64,000 bases of DNA, from the NCBI GenBank assembly GCA_031459855.1, contig JAVKHP010000001.1:1765906-1829905 (forward strand), in the 5' to 3' direction. Shown piece after piece: positions 23,906-32,541 of the stretch (its first letter is position 1; the number at the start of each line of letters is the position of its first letter). Under the pieces are notes generated by a model. The model was not told where the DNA came from. It made no database searches and saw only the letters and a list, made by a program, of their open reading frames with translations. Source of the stretch: Armatimonadota bacterium. GTDB taxonomy: Bacteria; Sysuimicrobiota; Sysuimicrobiia; Sysuimicrobiales; Humicultoraceae. The translations under genes and the position numbers were made by a program.

Positions 23906-24783
23906 GTGGCCAGCCACTGCCGCAGCCGCGCGGCCCCACGCGCCATGCCTTCCTCGGCGGGCGGCAGGTCCTCGGGGTGCCAGCGGCGTTCGTATTCGAG
24001 CGACAGCACCCCATCGTACCCTTGTTCACGCAGGGCGGACAGGATCTGGGGCCAGGGCACGATCCCCTCGCCCACGACTCGCGAGCGGACGATGCGCGCT
24101 TCGGCCTCCACGTGGCTCACGTCGCGGGCACTAAACGGCCGTGTGGGATCGGTGAAGACGAAGTCCTTCACGTGCACGTAGGCGATCAGTCCCGCCAACA
24201 CCCGTAGGGCTTCTTCCCAGGGCTCGGCACCGATGAACCCGAGATTCGGTTGATCGTAGAGGACGCGCACGTGGGGGTGATCCACGGCGCGCACCAGCGC
24301 CGCCGTCCGCGCAGCGGTATCGGCCATAGTGTTGAAGTGGTTCTCCACGCAGATGACCGCACCGACGCGCTGGGCGCGACTGCCCAGCTCCTGGAGCGCG
24401 TCGACGAGGCAGGCCCACTTTTCGTCCCACCGGTCGTCTCCGGGGAGGAAGCGACCAGCGTAGAGCCGTAGCCACCGGGCACCGAGGATCGGGGCGGCCT
24501 CCAGAGCCCGGCTGTACGCGTCGATGGCATCGCGGCGTCGTTGCGGGTCAAGATCGTTGAACGACGCCTCGTAGGGTGTCAGGGCGACGATGGGCACCCC
24601 GGCTCGCTCGGCATGGCGGCGTATGGTTTGCAGCGTGCTCACGTCCGTTGCGGGGTCGAGGCCACAGCGGTAGCCCTCCTGCCAGATGACCTCTGCTGCC
24701 TCCAACCCCAGACGCGCAAACAGCTCCAGCGCCTCGGGCACCGTGTGCTCGGGGGTTCCCATGGTGTGTCCGGCGATGATCAT
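23902..24783 (-). CDS. sugar phosphate isomerase/epimerase family protein
   Basis: The gene encodes 293 residues. The barrel pattern includes LGLEAAEVIWQEGYR, WLRLYAGRFLPG, GAVICVENHFNTMADT, HVRVLYDQPNLGF, IAYVHVKDFVF and GVLSLEYERR, with the acidic and histidine metal ligands of the AP2EC family. ATG 24783 overlaps the stop of the dehydrogenase gene by ATGA. It is divergent in sequence from its neighbour at 23051, so the two probably act on different intermediates. Confidence 0.88.
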   Translation of the reverse strand: MIIAGHTMGTPEHTVPEALELFARLGLEAAEVIWQEGYRCGLDPATDVSTLQTIRRHAERAGVPIVALTPYEASFNDLDPQRRRDAIDAYSRALEAAPILGARWLRLYAGRFLPGDDRWDEKWACLVDALQELGSRAQRVGAVICVENHFNTMADTAARTAALVRAVDHPHVRVLYDQPNLGFIGAEPWEEALRVLAGLIAYVHVKDFVFTDPTRPFSARDVSHVEAEARIVRSRVVGEGIVPWPQILSALREQGYDGVLSLEYERRWHPEDLPPAEEGMARGAARLRQWLAT

Positions 24784-25715
24784 GGCGCCAGGCCGGGCAA
24801 CCCCGCTGCCCGCAGGATGCGGTCGGTGAGGCGGTGGGTTTCGAAGGCGTCCCGCGCCGGCGTGCGCACAGTCCCACCGTGCCGGACGGCCGTCAGGAAC
24901 TCCTCGACCTCCTGGCGGAAACCCAGACGGTCGTGCACCGACGCCCATCCCATGGCCAGCGGTGTGAGGCTGGTGGTGTGCGTTTGACGCTGATCGAGGA
25001 CAGCAACCCACTCCGGCGCGTCGACGATCACACTCTTTCCGCGACCGTAGGTCTCCACGCGTTCCACCCACTGGCCGCAGGTGCGGTTGGCGATCAGAAC
25101 GCCCAGGGTACGCGCGAACCGAATCTGCGCCACGCACGACGTTTCGTAGTACGCGTCCTCGAACTGGCTGGCGGCCACCACCTTCACGGCCTCACCGCAG
25201 ATCCACCGCAGCAGATCGATCATGTGGATCGCGTTCTCCAGCGTCGCGCGATACTCTGTGCCCGGGCGGTTCTTCTCGGCGACCATCACGTCTGGCGGAT
25301 GGTCGGCCCACTCCCGGTGCAGCGCGTCGTACACCGGCGCGTAGCGTCGGTTGAAGCCCACCATGAGCAGGGCCCCCGAGGCCTCGGCGGTCTGAAGGAG
25401 AGCCTCCGCGTCGGCCAGGGTGGTCGCCATGGGCTTCTCCAGGAAGACCGGAATGCCGCGCCGCAGGAGCGCTGCCGCGATGGATGCGTGGGTGTCCTTG
25501 GGGGTGAGCACGAAGGCGCAGTCAGCGTCTACCTCGTCCAGCGTCTCGTACACTCGTGGGATGTTGTACTGCGCCGCGATGGCACGAGCCCGTTCGCCCG
25601 TCCGACTCATGACGCCAGCGATCGTGCACTCGCTGGCCAGGAGGATCGGCAAGTAGACCGACCGGGCAATCGTCCCGACGCCGATTACCGCCACACGGAG
25701 CGTGGGTTTCGTCAC
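24780..25715 (-). CDS. Gfo/Idh/MocA family oxidoreductase
   Basis: The gene encodes 311 residues. The Rossmann motif is VAVIGVGTIARSVYLPIL at residues 8-25. The family EKP motif is PVFLEKPMATTLADAEAL, followed by VGFNRRYAPVY and the C-terminal domain with ENAIHMIDLLRWICG. These enzymes are NAD(P)-dependent sugar or inositol dehydrogenases. The GTG at 25715 overlaps the ATPase stop by GTGA. With the two isomerase-like genes downstream it forms a typical carbohydrate-catabolic set. Confidence 0.9.
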   Translation of the reverse strand: MTKPTLRVAVIGVGTIARSVYLPILLASECTIAGVMSRTGERARAIAAQYNIPRVYETLDEVDADCAFVLTPKDTHASIAAALLRRGIPVFLEKPMATTLADAEALLQTAEASGALLMVGFNRRYAPVYDALHREWADHPPDVMVAEKNRPGTEYRATLENAIHMIDLLRWICGEAVKVVAASQFEDAYYETSCVAQIRFARTLGVLIANRTCGQWVERVETYGRGKSVIVDAPEWVAVLDQRQTHTTSLTPLAMGWASVHDRLGFRQEVEEFLTAVRHGGTVRTPARDAFETHRLTDRILRAAGLPGLAP

Positions 25716-26485
25716 GTATGGAGCACCCCAAACCTGTAGAAGATGTCGAGGATACGGGTCCGATAGGACAGGAACTCCGGCCCCGTCTGCACGTCGCCGG
25801 TACGGGGGCGCGGGAGCGCGATCGAGATGATGTCGGCGAGTTGCCCCGGCCGCGCGGTCATGACCGCCACCCGGTCGCTGAGGAGAATGGCCTCGGCGAT
25901 ATCGTGAGTGACGAACAGCACGGTGCTGCGCAGGTCCATCCACAACCGCTCCAGGTCTACCCGCATCTGCTCCCGGGTGAGCGCGTCGAGTGCCCCGAAG
26001 GGTTCGTCCATGAGCAGCAGCGGCGGGTTGTGGATGATGGCCCGCGCAATGGCCACGCGTTGCCGCATGCCTCCGGACAGCTCGAAGGGGTGCTTGGTCT
26101 CGAACCCCTGCAGCCCCATGCGGGCCAGCAGGGTCCGCGCCGCTCCCGTGTAGGCTTGGCGCGGCAGCCCTCGGAGTTCGATCTGCAGCAGGACGTTGTC
26201 CAGGACGTTGCGCCAGTCCAGCAGCAGGTGCTCCTGGAAGACGATCCCGATCTCGCGCACAGGCGCGCGCACCGGACGACCGTCGACGCGCACGTCCCCA
26301 CGGGTGGGCGTGACGAGGCCGGCGACCACCAGGAGCAGCGTGCTCTTGCCGCACCCCGATGGCCCGAGGATGGAGACGAACTCCCCCGGGTGCACCTGCA
26401 GGTCGACGCCCGCCAGTGCCGGGACCGGCCCGGAAGGCGACCGGTACGTGACGTCGAGGCCGCGCACCTCGACCGCGCACGCCAT
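25712..26485 (-). CDS. ABC transporter ATP-binding protein (NitT/TauT/SsuB type)
   Basis: The gene encodes 257 residues with canonical motifs: Walker A GPSGCGKST, Q-loop IGIVFQEHLLLDW, signature LSGGMRQRVAIARAI, Walker B LLLMDEPFGALD and H-loop VTHDIAEA. It is typical of nitrate/sulfonate/pyrimidine-precursor importers. The start ATG shares one base with the binding-protein stop (TGATG). Order in the operon is permease (27544), binding protein (26485), ATPase, so all three parts of one importer are present. Confidence 0.93.
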   Translation of the reverse strand: MACAVEVRGLDVTYRSPSGPVPALAGVDLQVHPGEFVSILGPSGCGKSTLLLVVAGLVTPTRGDVRVDGRPVRAPVREIGIVFQEHLLLDWRNVLDNVLLQIELRGLPRQAYTGAARTLLARMGLQGFETKHPFELSGGMRQRVAIARAIIHNPPLLLMDEPFGALDALTREQMRVDLERLWMDLRSTVLFVTHDIAEAILLSDRVAVMTARPGQLADIISIALPRPRTGDVQTGPEFLSYRTRILDIFYRFGVLHT

Positions 26486-27474
26486 CAGCGCGTCGGCAGG
26501 GAGTCGGGCAGGAAGCTCTGGTCGTAGTAGTGCTTGGGGCCGAAGCGGCCGGTGACGCCCATGTAGCGCGCCAGGAGCACCACGGTGTCGAGCCAGTCCT
26601 TGTCGGTGGCTTTCATGAGTTCGTTGGAGCTCTTGCTGAACAGGCTGCTGATGGCCACCGCCAGCTGGTCGCGGCCGATGGCCTCGTTCAACGCGGGGAT
26701 GTACTTCTTCTGCACGGCGATGGCGACGTCGGGGTTCCGCCGCGCCACGTCCCAGCTCCGCACCGTCGCCCGCAGGAACGCCCGCACCAGCGCCGGCTGG
26801 GAGGTCAGCGTCTCCTGGTGGGCGATGATGGACAGCCCGATGGTGGACACGCCGTAGTCGGCGAACCGGAGGACGACCACCGGCATGCCTCGCTGCTTCA
26901 ACGTCACGGCCTGGTCGTCGGCGCCGCCCAGGATGGCGTCGACCTGCTTGTTGAGCATGGCCGGGACTTTGGCCGCAGGATCCATGGCCACCAGCCGCAC
27001 CTTGCTCTCGTCGATGTTGTTGGCGCCCACCAGCGCGGGCCACAGCGCCGACAGCGCGTCGCCCGGCGTGACCCCTACGCGTTTGCCCTCCAAGTCCTTG
27101 GGGGTCCGAATGCCGGCATCGGCAGCGGCGATGATGGCGAACCCGTTCATCTGGTAGATGGGGGCGATGATCTTGACCGGTATGCCCTGCGCGATGCCGA
27201 TGATGGCGGTACCCGCGTCGGCGAACCCAAAGAGGTCGCTGCGGTTGCCCACCAGCCGCACCGTCGTGGCCGAGCCCGTGCCCTCGCCGATCCTGAGATC
27301 GATGCCGGCCTCACGGTAGAAGCCGCGATCCAATCCCAGGTAGAAGGGCGCGTGCAGCCCGACGGCCACGAAGTTCAGGCGAAACGACACCGGTGTGAGC
27401 GACTGCGGTGCCGAGCTTGAGGTCAGCCCCAGGACCAGCACCGCGACGAGGACGATACCGATGGCGTGGCGCAT
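26485..27474 (-). CDS. ABC transporter substrate-binding protein (SsuA/THI5-like)
   Basis: The gene encodes 329 residues. A signal peptide (IGIVLVAVLVLGLTSSSAP) leads into VSFRLNFVAVGLHAPFYLGL, the NMT1/THI5-like start, then GIDLRIGEGTGSATTVRLV. ATG 27474 has AGGAGGGG upstream. The protein binds a small ligand in the periplasm or at the cell surface and hands it to the 27544 permease. THI5-like relatives bind pyrimidines, sulfonates or nitrate. The nucleoside hydrolase later in the operon makes a nucleobase-related ligand conceivable, but this is not shown. Confidence 0.9.
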   Translation of the reverse strand: MRHAIGIVLVAVLVLGLTSSSAPQSLTPVSFRLNFVAVGLHAPFYLGLDRGFYREAGIDLRIGEGTGSATTVRLVGNRSDLFGFADAGTAIIGIAQGIPVKIIAPIYQMNGFAIIAAADAGIRTPKDLEGKRVGVTPGDALSALWPALVGANNIDESKVRLVAMDPAAKVPAMLNKQVDAILGGADDQAVTLKQRGMPVVVLRFADYGVSTIGLSIIAHQETLTSQPALVRAFLRATVRSWDVARRNPDVAIAVQKKYIPALNEAIGRDQLAVAISSLFSKSSNELMKATDKDWLDTVVLLARYMGVTGRFGPKHYYDQSFLPDSLPTR

Positions 27475-27543
27475 GCCTGTCCCCTCCTTGTCTGGTAGGT
27501 GTTCACGCCACTCCGGGGAGCGTCGCACCCCGATGTCCCCCTT

Positions 27544-28335
27544 TCACAGCGTGGAGCGCTCGACCTGCGCCAGTTCCCGACGGATCGACACATGCCAGGG
27601 AATGACGGCCCGTTCCACGCCCTCGACGAGCATGTACAAGACGATCCCGATCCCCGAGAGCAGCACCAGGATGGCAAACAGGAGCGGTGTGTTGAGGTCA
27701 CCGTTGGCGCGCAGCAGCATGTACCCCATCCCCTGGTCGGCGCCCACGAACTCCCCGACGATGGCGCCGACCGTAGCGAAGGCGATGGCGACTTTGAGAC
27801 CAGCGAAGATGTGCGGTAGCGCCGCCGGGAGCCGAATGCGCCAGAAGATACGCCATTCTGACCCGGTGATGGTGTGCGCCAGGTGCAGCAACAGGGGATT
27901 GACGGACTTGAACCCGGTGGTGCTGTCGATGACCAGCGGGAAGAAGGACAACAGGAACACGATGGCAACCTTCGGAACGAACCCGAACCCGAACCATACG
28001 ATGAACAGCGGCGCCAGCGCGATCTTGGGGATCAGCTGGAGGAGCACGATGAGCGGGTAGACTGTGCGCTCGAAGGGCTTCCAGTACGCGATCAGGAGCG
28101 CCAGGGGGATGCTGACGACGACCGTGAGGCCGAATCCGACGAGGATCTCCCGAAGCGTCACCCGGATGTGCGGGGTCAACGGACCCAGGGAGGCGATTAA
28201 CGTGCGCCAGACCACCCCCGGGGCCGGAAGGACGTAGTCGGGCAGCCGTCCCAGGGTGGCGATCACCCACCAGAGAGCGACCGCGAGGGTCAGCGTGATC
28301 GCGTAGCTCGCACCCCGGCGCAGGGGCTCGCTCAT
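27544..28335 (-). CDS. ABC transporter permease (NitT/TauT type)
   Basis: The gene encodes 263 residues and about six helices. The N-terminal WWVIATLGRLPDYVLPAPG block is characteristic of the SsuC/ThiX family, and the docking loop lies around TGSEWRIFWRIRLPAALPH. The ATG at 28335 overlaps the stop of the iclR gene by ATGA, so the regulator and importer are co-translated. Partner of the binding protein and ATPase encoded downstream. Confidence 0.92.
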   Translation of the reverse strand: MSEPLRRGASYAITLTLAVALWWVIATLGRLPDYVLPAPGVVWRTLIASLGPLTPHIRVTLREILVGFGLTVVVSIPLALLIAYWKPFERTVYPLIVLLQLIPKIALAPLFIVWFGFGFVPKVAIVFLLSFFPLVIDSTTGFKSVNPLLLHLAHTITGSEWRIFWRIRLPAALPHIFAGLKVAIAFATVGAIVGEFVGADQGMGYMLLRANGDLNTPLLFAILVLLSGIGIVLYMLVEGVERAVIPWHVSIRRELAQVERSTL

Positions 28336-29195
28336 GGTACCACCGTGAGGCGTGACGGCGCCGGGGCCTGCGTAGTCTGCGGGCGCTGGGGGGTGCAGCG
28401 AGCGGGCACCACCACGCCGGGGCCTGCACGGTGCCCCAAGGCCCGGGAGATCGCGAGGCTGGCCTCCAGCACCAGGGGAACGATGCGTCGCATGCGCGCA
28501 GTGGTCATCCGGTAGGCAGGCCCGGCGGCGCTGATGGAGGCGACGACCCGGCCTTCGTGGTCGAAGACGGGTGCCCCCACGCACCGCACCTCGGCGTCGT
28601 GCTCGGCGCGGTCGATGGCGTAGCCGCGCTGGCGGATGCGGCGCAACTCTGCCAGGAGCGCCTCGGGTGCGGTAATCGTCCGCGGCGTGTAGCGGCGCAA
28701 GCCGTACCGACCTATCAGCCAGCGCACCTCCGCCTCGGGGAGGAAGGCCAGGTACGCCTTGCCGACACCGGTGCAGTGGATCGGGCACCGACCGCCGATG
28801 CGCGATCCGACCTGGACGACCCGACGGGTCTCCACGCGATCCAGGTAGACCATCTCGCCTTCGCTGAGGACGCACAGGTGCGCGACCTCGCCGCACGCGT
28901 GCGCCAGATGCTCCAGGTGGGGGCGGGCGACGTCGCGGAGGCGCACCTGTGCGTGGAACATGGCCGCGAGCTCCACCAGCCGCGGCCCCAGCGTGTACTG
29001 GCCCCTGCCGTGGGCCAGGAGGAGTCCCTCAGCCGTCATGGTGCGCAGGAACGGAAACAGCGTGCCCTTCGGCATCGCAAGCGCGCGGCTGAGCGCGGCG
29101 ACGGACACGGGTTCCGCCTGGTCGCCCACGGCGTGCAGGATGCGCAGGGCCTTGGTCAGCGACTTGATGCTGCGGTTGTTATTGACAAACGCCAT
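28332..29195 (-). CDS. IclR-family transcriptional regulator
   Basis: The gene encodes 287 residues. The N-terminal winged helix (SIKSLTKALRILHAV, then SVAALSRALAMPKGTLFPFL) and the ligand domain (GRCPIHCTGVGKAYLAFLP, RQRGYAIDRAEHDAEVRCV, SISAAGPAYRMT) fit the IclR family. The last 35 residues are an extra Pro/Arg-rich tail. It probably controls the operon in which it sits, in response to a pathway intermediate. A strong hairpin lies between the upstream permease and this gene. No good SD is seen. Confidence 0.93.
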   Translation of the reverse strand: MAFVNNNRSIKSLTKALRILHAVGDQAEPVSVAALSRALAMPKGTLFPFLRTMTAEGLLLAHGRGQYTLGPRLVELAAMFHAQVRLRDVARPHLEHLAHACGEVAHLCVLSEGEMVYLDRVETRRVVQVGSRIGGRCPIHCTGVGKAYLAFLPEAEVRWLIGRYGLRRYTPRTITAPEALLAELRRIRQRGYAIDRAEHDAEVRCVGAPVFDHEGRVVASISAAGPAYRMTTARMRRIVPLVLEASLAISRALGHRAGPGVVVPARCTPQRPQTTQAPAPSRLTVVP

Positions 29196-29232
29196 TTGCT
29201 TTACCGCGTTGTTCGGCGTGCGCGCCCACCTT

Positions 29233-29255
29233 CCTGCCGGTACCGCACCGGCAGG
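29233..29255 (-). promoter_or_regulatory. 9-bp perfect hairpin before the iclR gene
   Basis: CCTGCCGGT / ACCGGCAGG with a five-base loop (29233-29241 and 29247-29255) lies between the permease stop and the iclR start. No T-tract follows, so it may be an mRNA-processing, attenuation or stability element that sets the level of regulator relative to the upstream importer. Confidence 0.45.
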
Positions 29256-29273
29256 CTGGGGGGCTCCGCATGG

Positions 29274-30233
29274 CTAGGCCCGCAGCCCTGTGGCGGTCAC
29301 GCCCTGCACGTAGTACCGCTGGAGGGCGAAGAACAGAGTCATCGGTACCCCGATGGCCATGGCGGTGGAGGCGAAGAGGCGGCCCCACGAGGTCGACTCC
29401 TGCATGACGAATCGTGAGATCTCCACCTGGACAACGGTGTGTGCCGCCGAATTGGCGGCCACCAGGGGCCAGAAGAACGCGTCCCACTGCATGATGAAGA
29501 GCATGAGGGCAGCGCTGATGAACGCAGGCGTCGACAGCGGCGCGACGACACGCCAGTAGATCGCCCACCAGGAGGCGCCGTCGATGCGGGCGGCGTCCAG
29601 CAAGTCGTTGGGGAACTCGGCGAAGAACTGGCGGAAGAGGAAGATGGAGAGCCCGTGGGGGATCGCCGGCACGATCAGCGCCAGGTACGAGTCCACCCAC
29701 CCGAGCTGGCGGATCACCATGTACAGCGGAATCACGATGGCCTCGAAGGGCATCATGAACGTCAACAGCACGACCACGAACAGCAGCGCCTTCCCGCGGA
29801 AGGCGAACTTGGCGAACCCGAAGCCGGCCAGCGAGTTCACCACTAGACCGGCGCCCACGGTGGTGAGGCTGATGAACAGGCTGTTGGCCAGCGCCCTGGG
29901 GAAGCGCGTGCGTGTCAGGACCTCGCCGAAATACTGCAGGGTCAGTTCCTGGGGAACGAACGTCCGCCAGCTGACCGGGCGAACGTGCTGGAAGACCACT
30001 TCTTGCGGGCGTACCGCCGACAGCAGCGCCCAGTAGAGGGGCGTAAGCATGACGAGGGCGATGAGGGTGAGGGCCGCGTAGAGGACAGCCCGGGACCAGC
30101 GCGGGCGGCGCCGGCGCGCAGCGACAACGGTCCGGGCGGTGGGCACCTGCGAGGCGAGCGCTGCGGCCGTGGCCATTCCACGCTGGCCGTTGCCGAGCGG
30201 GCGCCGGACCCCGGAGCGCGGCAGGGACCACAT
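29274..30233 (-). CDS. sugar ABC transporter permease (MalG/UgpE type)
   Basis: The gene encodes 319 residues, longer than usual because of a 45-residue basic N-terminal extension before the first helix; ATG at 30176 would shorten it. The docking loop is LLDAARIDGASWWAIYWR and the C-terminus QRYYVQGVTATGLRA, both typical. It forms a CUT1 importer with the 30243 permease and the 31212 binding protein. No dedicated ATPase of the CUT1 type is in the window. Confidence 0.9.
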   Translation of the reverse strand: MWSLPRSGVRRPLGNGQRGMATAAALASQVPTARTVVAARRRRPRWSRAVLYAALTLIALVMLTPLYWALLSAVRPQEVVFQHVRPVSWRTFVPQELTLQYFGEVLTRTRFPRALANSLFISLTTVGAGLVVNSLAGFGFAKFAFRGKALLFVVVLLTFMMPFEAIVIPLYMVIRQLGWVDSYLALIVPAIPHGLSIFLFRQFFAEFPNDLLDAARIDGASWWAIYWRVVAPLSTPAFISAALMLFIMQWDAFFWPLVAANSAAHTVVQVEISRFVMQESTSWGRLFASTAMAIGVPMTLFFALQRYYVQGVTATGLRA

Positions 30234-30242
30234 GTCCCGGCG

Positions 30243-31115
30243 CTAGTACTCGAACTCGGCCCGGAGCAGCCGGAGCTGCACGCCGGTGAGCACCAGGAGC
30301 GCCGCCACGATCAGCACCGCCAGGGCCGTCGCCCGCCCCCAGTCCAGGAAGACGAAGGCGACGCGGTACGCGTGGAACATGAGCAGCTCCGTCGAGCCGT
30401 GGGGGCCGCCGCCGGTCAGCAGGTAGACCGGGACGAACATCAGGATGTTGATGGCCAGGTCGGCCACCAGCACGAACGCCAGGACGCGGCGCAACAGGGG
30501 AAACGTCACGTCGCGAAACCGCCGCCACGGGGTCGCGCCATCGAGGCTGGCCGCCTCGAGCACGGTGGCGGGGATCTGCTGCAGCCCCGCCAGCAGGAAG
30601 ACCATCCAGTACCCCACGCCCTTCCACGTGGCCAGCACGATGATCGATGCCAGCGCCTGCCGCTCGCTGATGAGGAACGGCTGCGGGGGCAGGCCCAGGC
30701 GGACCAGGATGCCGTTGGCGAGCCCGAGCTGTGGGTTCAGCACCAGGTTCCAGATGATGGCCGTAATGGTCAACGAGACGGTCATCGGCAGGAAGTAGGC
30801 TGTGCGAAAGACCCCTATGGCGGGCACCTGGCGGTTGACCAGGAGGGCGAGGCCCAGGGCGAGGGCGATCTGCAGCGGGTTGATGAGCAGATTGAAGACG
30901 GCGGTCACGCGCGCTGCGTTCCACACCTGGGGATCGGAGAAGATGGCGAGGTAGTTTGCCAGCCCTGCGAACCGCTGCAAGCCGTCCAGGGTCTGCGTGT
31001 GCAGGCTCTGCCACAGCGCCAGGACCATGGGGTAGACCCGGAACACCAGCAGCCCGCCCACCGCCGGCCCGATGAAGAGGTAGGGCAGGAACGCCTCGCG
31101 CCGCCGCAGGCTCAC
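30243..31115 (-). CDS. sugar ABC transporter permease (MalF/UgpA type)
   Basis: The gene encodes 290 residues with six helices. The EAA loop is VLEAASLDGATPWRRFRDV and the late loop LLTGGGPHGSTELLMFHAY. GTG 31115 overlaps the stop of a mini-ORF (GTGA). The start region is duplicated 77 bp upstream, next to the binding-protein stop. Confidence 0.9.
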   Translation of the reverse strand: MSLRRREAFLPYLFIGPAVGGLLVFRVYPMVLALWQSLHTQTLDGLQRFAGLANYLAIFSDPQVWNAARVTAVFNLLINPLQIALALGLALLVNRQVPAIGVFRTAYFLPMTVSLTITAIIWNLVLNPQLGLANGILVRLGLPPQPFLISERQALASIIVLATWKGVGYWMVFLLAGLQQIPATVLEAASLDGATPWRRFRDVTFPLLRRVLAFVLVADLAINILMFVPVYLLTGGGPHGSTELLMFHAYRVAFVFLDWGRATALAVLIVAALLVLTGVQLRLLRAEFEY

Positions 31116-31222
31116 GATACGAAGGAGACAGCCATCACTGCCGGTCCTGCCCGGAGGCCGTCTTCCCCGGGGACGACATCGCCGCGGCTCACGATGCGGA
31201 GGAAACGGCCGTCACTGTCGGT
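31103..31222 (-). repeat. 77-bp tandem duplication with 26-codon mini-ORF at 31112-31192
   Basis: The blocks 31103-31145 and 31181-31222 are clearly homologous. Each carries a CAGTGA-like element and, about 20 bases later, ATCGTGAGCC. One block holds the permease start; the other holds the binding-protein stop. The GTG at 31192 opens a 26-codon ORF whose TGA overlaps the permease GTG. Confidence 0.75.
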
Positions 31223-32519
31223 ACTTGGCCAGCTCACGATCGATGCGCGCGGCCGCTGCGCGCAGTGTGCGCTGCACGTCCGCACCCAGCTGGATATCAC
31301 GGAGCGCCTGCTGGAGGATGTTCTCGTACTCCCGGAACCCCGGGGTGAGTGGCCGGGGCACGGCGGTATTGGCCAGCTCGTAGAGGACGATCCGCCACGG
31401 TGCCAGCGAGAACTCGCCGGCCTTCTGCCGGTACACCGACCGCCGGCACGGGGTGCGCCGGGTGAGGTCGAACAGCATGGCGTTCTCCTTGCTGCTCACG
31501 AACGCCTTGACGAAGGCGATCGTTTCCCGCCGCCGTTCGGTCCGCGGGTTGATGCCGATGTGCCACGATCCCGTAGGCGTCACGACCTTTCCGCCCTGGA
31601 AATAGGGGTGGGGGGCGACGCCCCAGCTGAGGTCCCTGTAAGCTTCCAGGAAGCGCAGGTTCCACAGCTCGCCTACAAGCATGGCCAGCTTGCCCGTACC
31701 GAAGAGCTCGGTGACCTGCGGGATCTCGAACAGCCCTTTCGGGCTCACCTGCCACTCGGTGAAGAGCCGCTGGTAGAAGGTCATGGCGTCGACGAACGCG
31801 GGTGTGTCGATGTAGCCAGAGGCGCGCAGCCCGTCGGGGCTGATTCCGGCCGCCCCCTTCGACTGCGCCAGCGGCAGGATCTGGTAGGGGCGGTCGGTCT
31901 GCTCCAGGACGAGGCCCCAGATACCCTCCGCGGGGCGCGCGATCTTGCGTGCGGCTTCGACCACCCGCTCCCACGTCCAGCGCTGCCGCACGTCAGCGGG
32001 CGGGAACGGTAGGCCGGCGCGCTGGAACAGCGTCTTGTTGTAGTACAGGAGTTGCGAACTGGTCACGACTGGGGCAGAGTACAGCTTCCGGTCGAACGTC
32101 CCCTGGTCGATGCATGCCTGCAGCCAGTCGCGCTTCTCGTCGGCCGTGAAGACGTCGTCCAGCGGCAGCAGGTGGCCGCGCACCGCGTACGACGCCGTCA
32201 TCGGCCCATCGACGGCGTAGACGTCGGGGGTACTCGTCCGCGCGCCCAGGCGGATATCCAGTGTTTCGAACAGCCGCCCGAAGGGGATGCGCTCCAGGTC
32301 GACCTCGACGCCGGCATCGGCCGCCGCCGCTTGCACCAAGGGCACGATGTGCGCTTCGGGCCAGCCGACCCAGATCATCTTCAGTGTAGGGCGGGCCTGG
32401 GGGAACGCTGGCGCGAGGCCCAGCACCAGGACGAGGAGCAGCACGGGAACCGCGGCCTTGCACACCACCGACCGGGGACGCACCGGTGCACCTCCCGTCG
32501 CCCGCGGCATCACGGGCAC
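31212..32519 (-). CDS. sugar ABC transporter substrate-binding protein
   Basis: The protein has about 435 residues. After a basic segment a signal core (VLLLVLVLGLAPAFP) precedes the mature protein, which has TPDVYAVDGPMTASYA, LYYNKTLFQRAGLP and WTWERVVEAARKIA, the usual marks of family-1 binding proteins. GTG 32519 has GGAAGG seven bases upstream; TTG 32534 and ATG 32510 are alternatives. It starts the CUT1 importer set and follows the penicillin acylase gene by about 20 bases. Confidence 0.88.
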   Translation of the reverse strand: MPVMPRATGGAPVRPRSVVCKAAVPVLLLVLVLGLAPAFPQARPTLKMIWVGWPEAHIVPLVQAAAADAGVEVDLERIPFGRLFETLDIRLGARTSTPDVYAVDGPMTASYAVRGHLLPLDDVFTADEKRDWLQACIDQGTFDRKLYSAPVVTSSQLLYYNKTLFQRAGLPFPPADVRQRWTWERVVEAARKIARPAEGIWGLVLEQTDRPYQILPLAQSKGAAGISPDGLRASGYIDTPAFVDAMTFYQRLFTEWQVSPKGLFEIPQVTELFGTGKLAMLVGELWNLRFLEAYRDLSWGVAPHPYFQGGKVVTPTGSWHIGINPRTERRRETIAFVKAFVSSKENAMLFDLTRRTPCRRSVYRQKAGEFSLAPWRIVLYELANTAVPRPLTPGFREYENILQQALRDIQLGADVQRTLRAAAARIDRELAKYRQ

Positions 32520-32541
32520 AGAGTCGCCTTCCAAGAAGACG

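Noticed and set aside
27475-27543. Coupling mini-ORF between the permease and THI5-like binding-protein genes
   Set aside because: A 14-codon ORF starts at the permease stop but ends without reaching the next start, and no repeat is visible.
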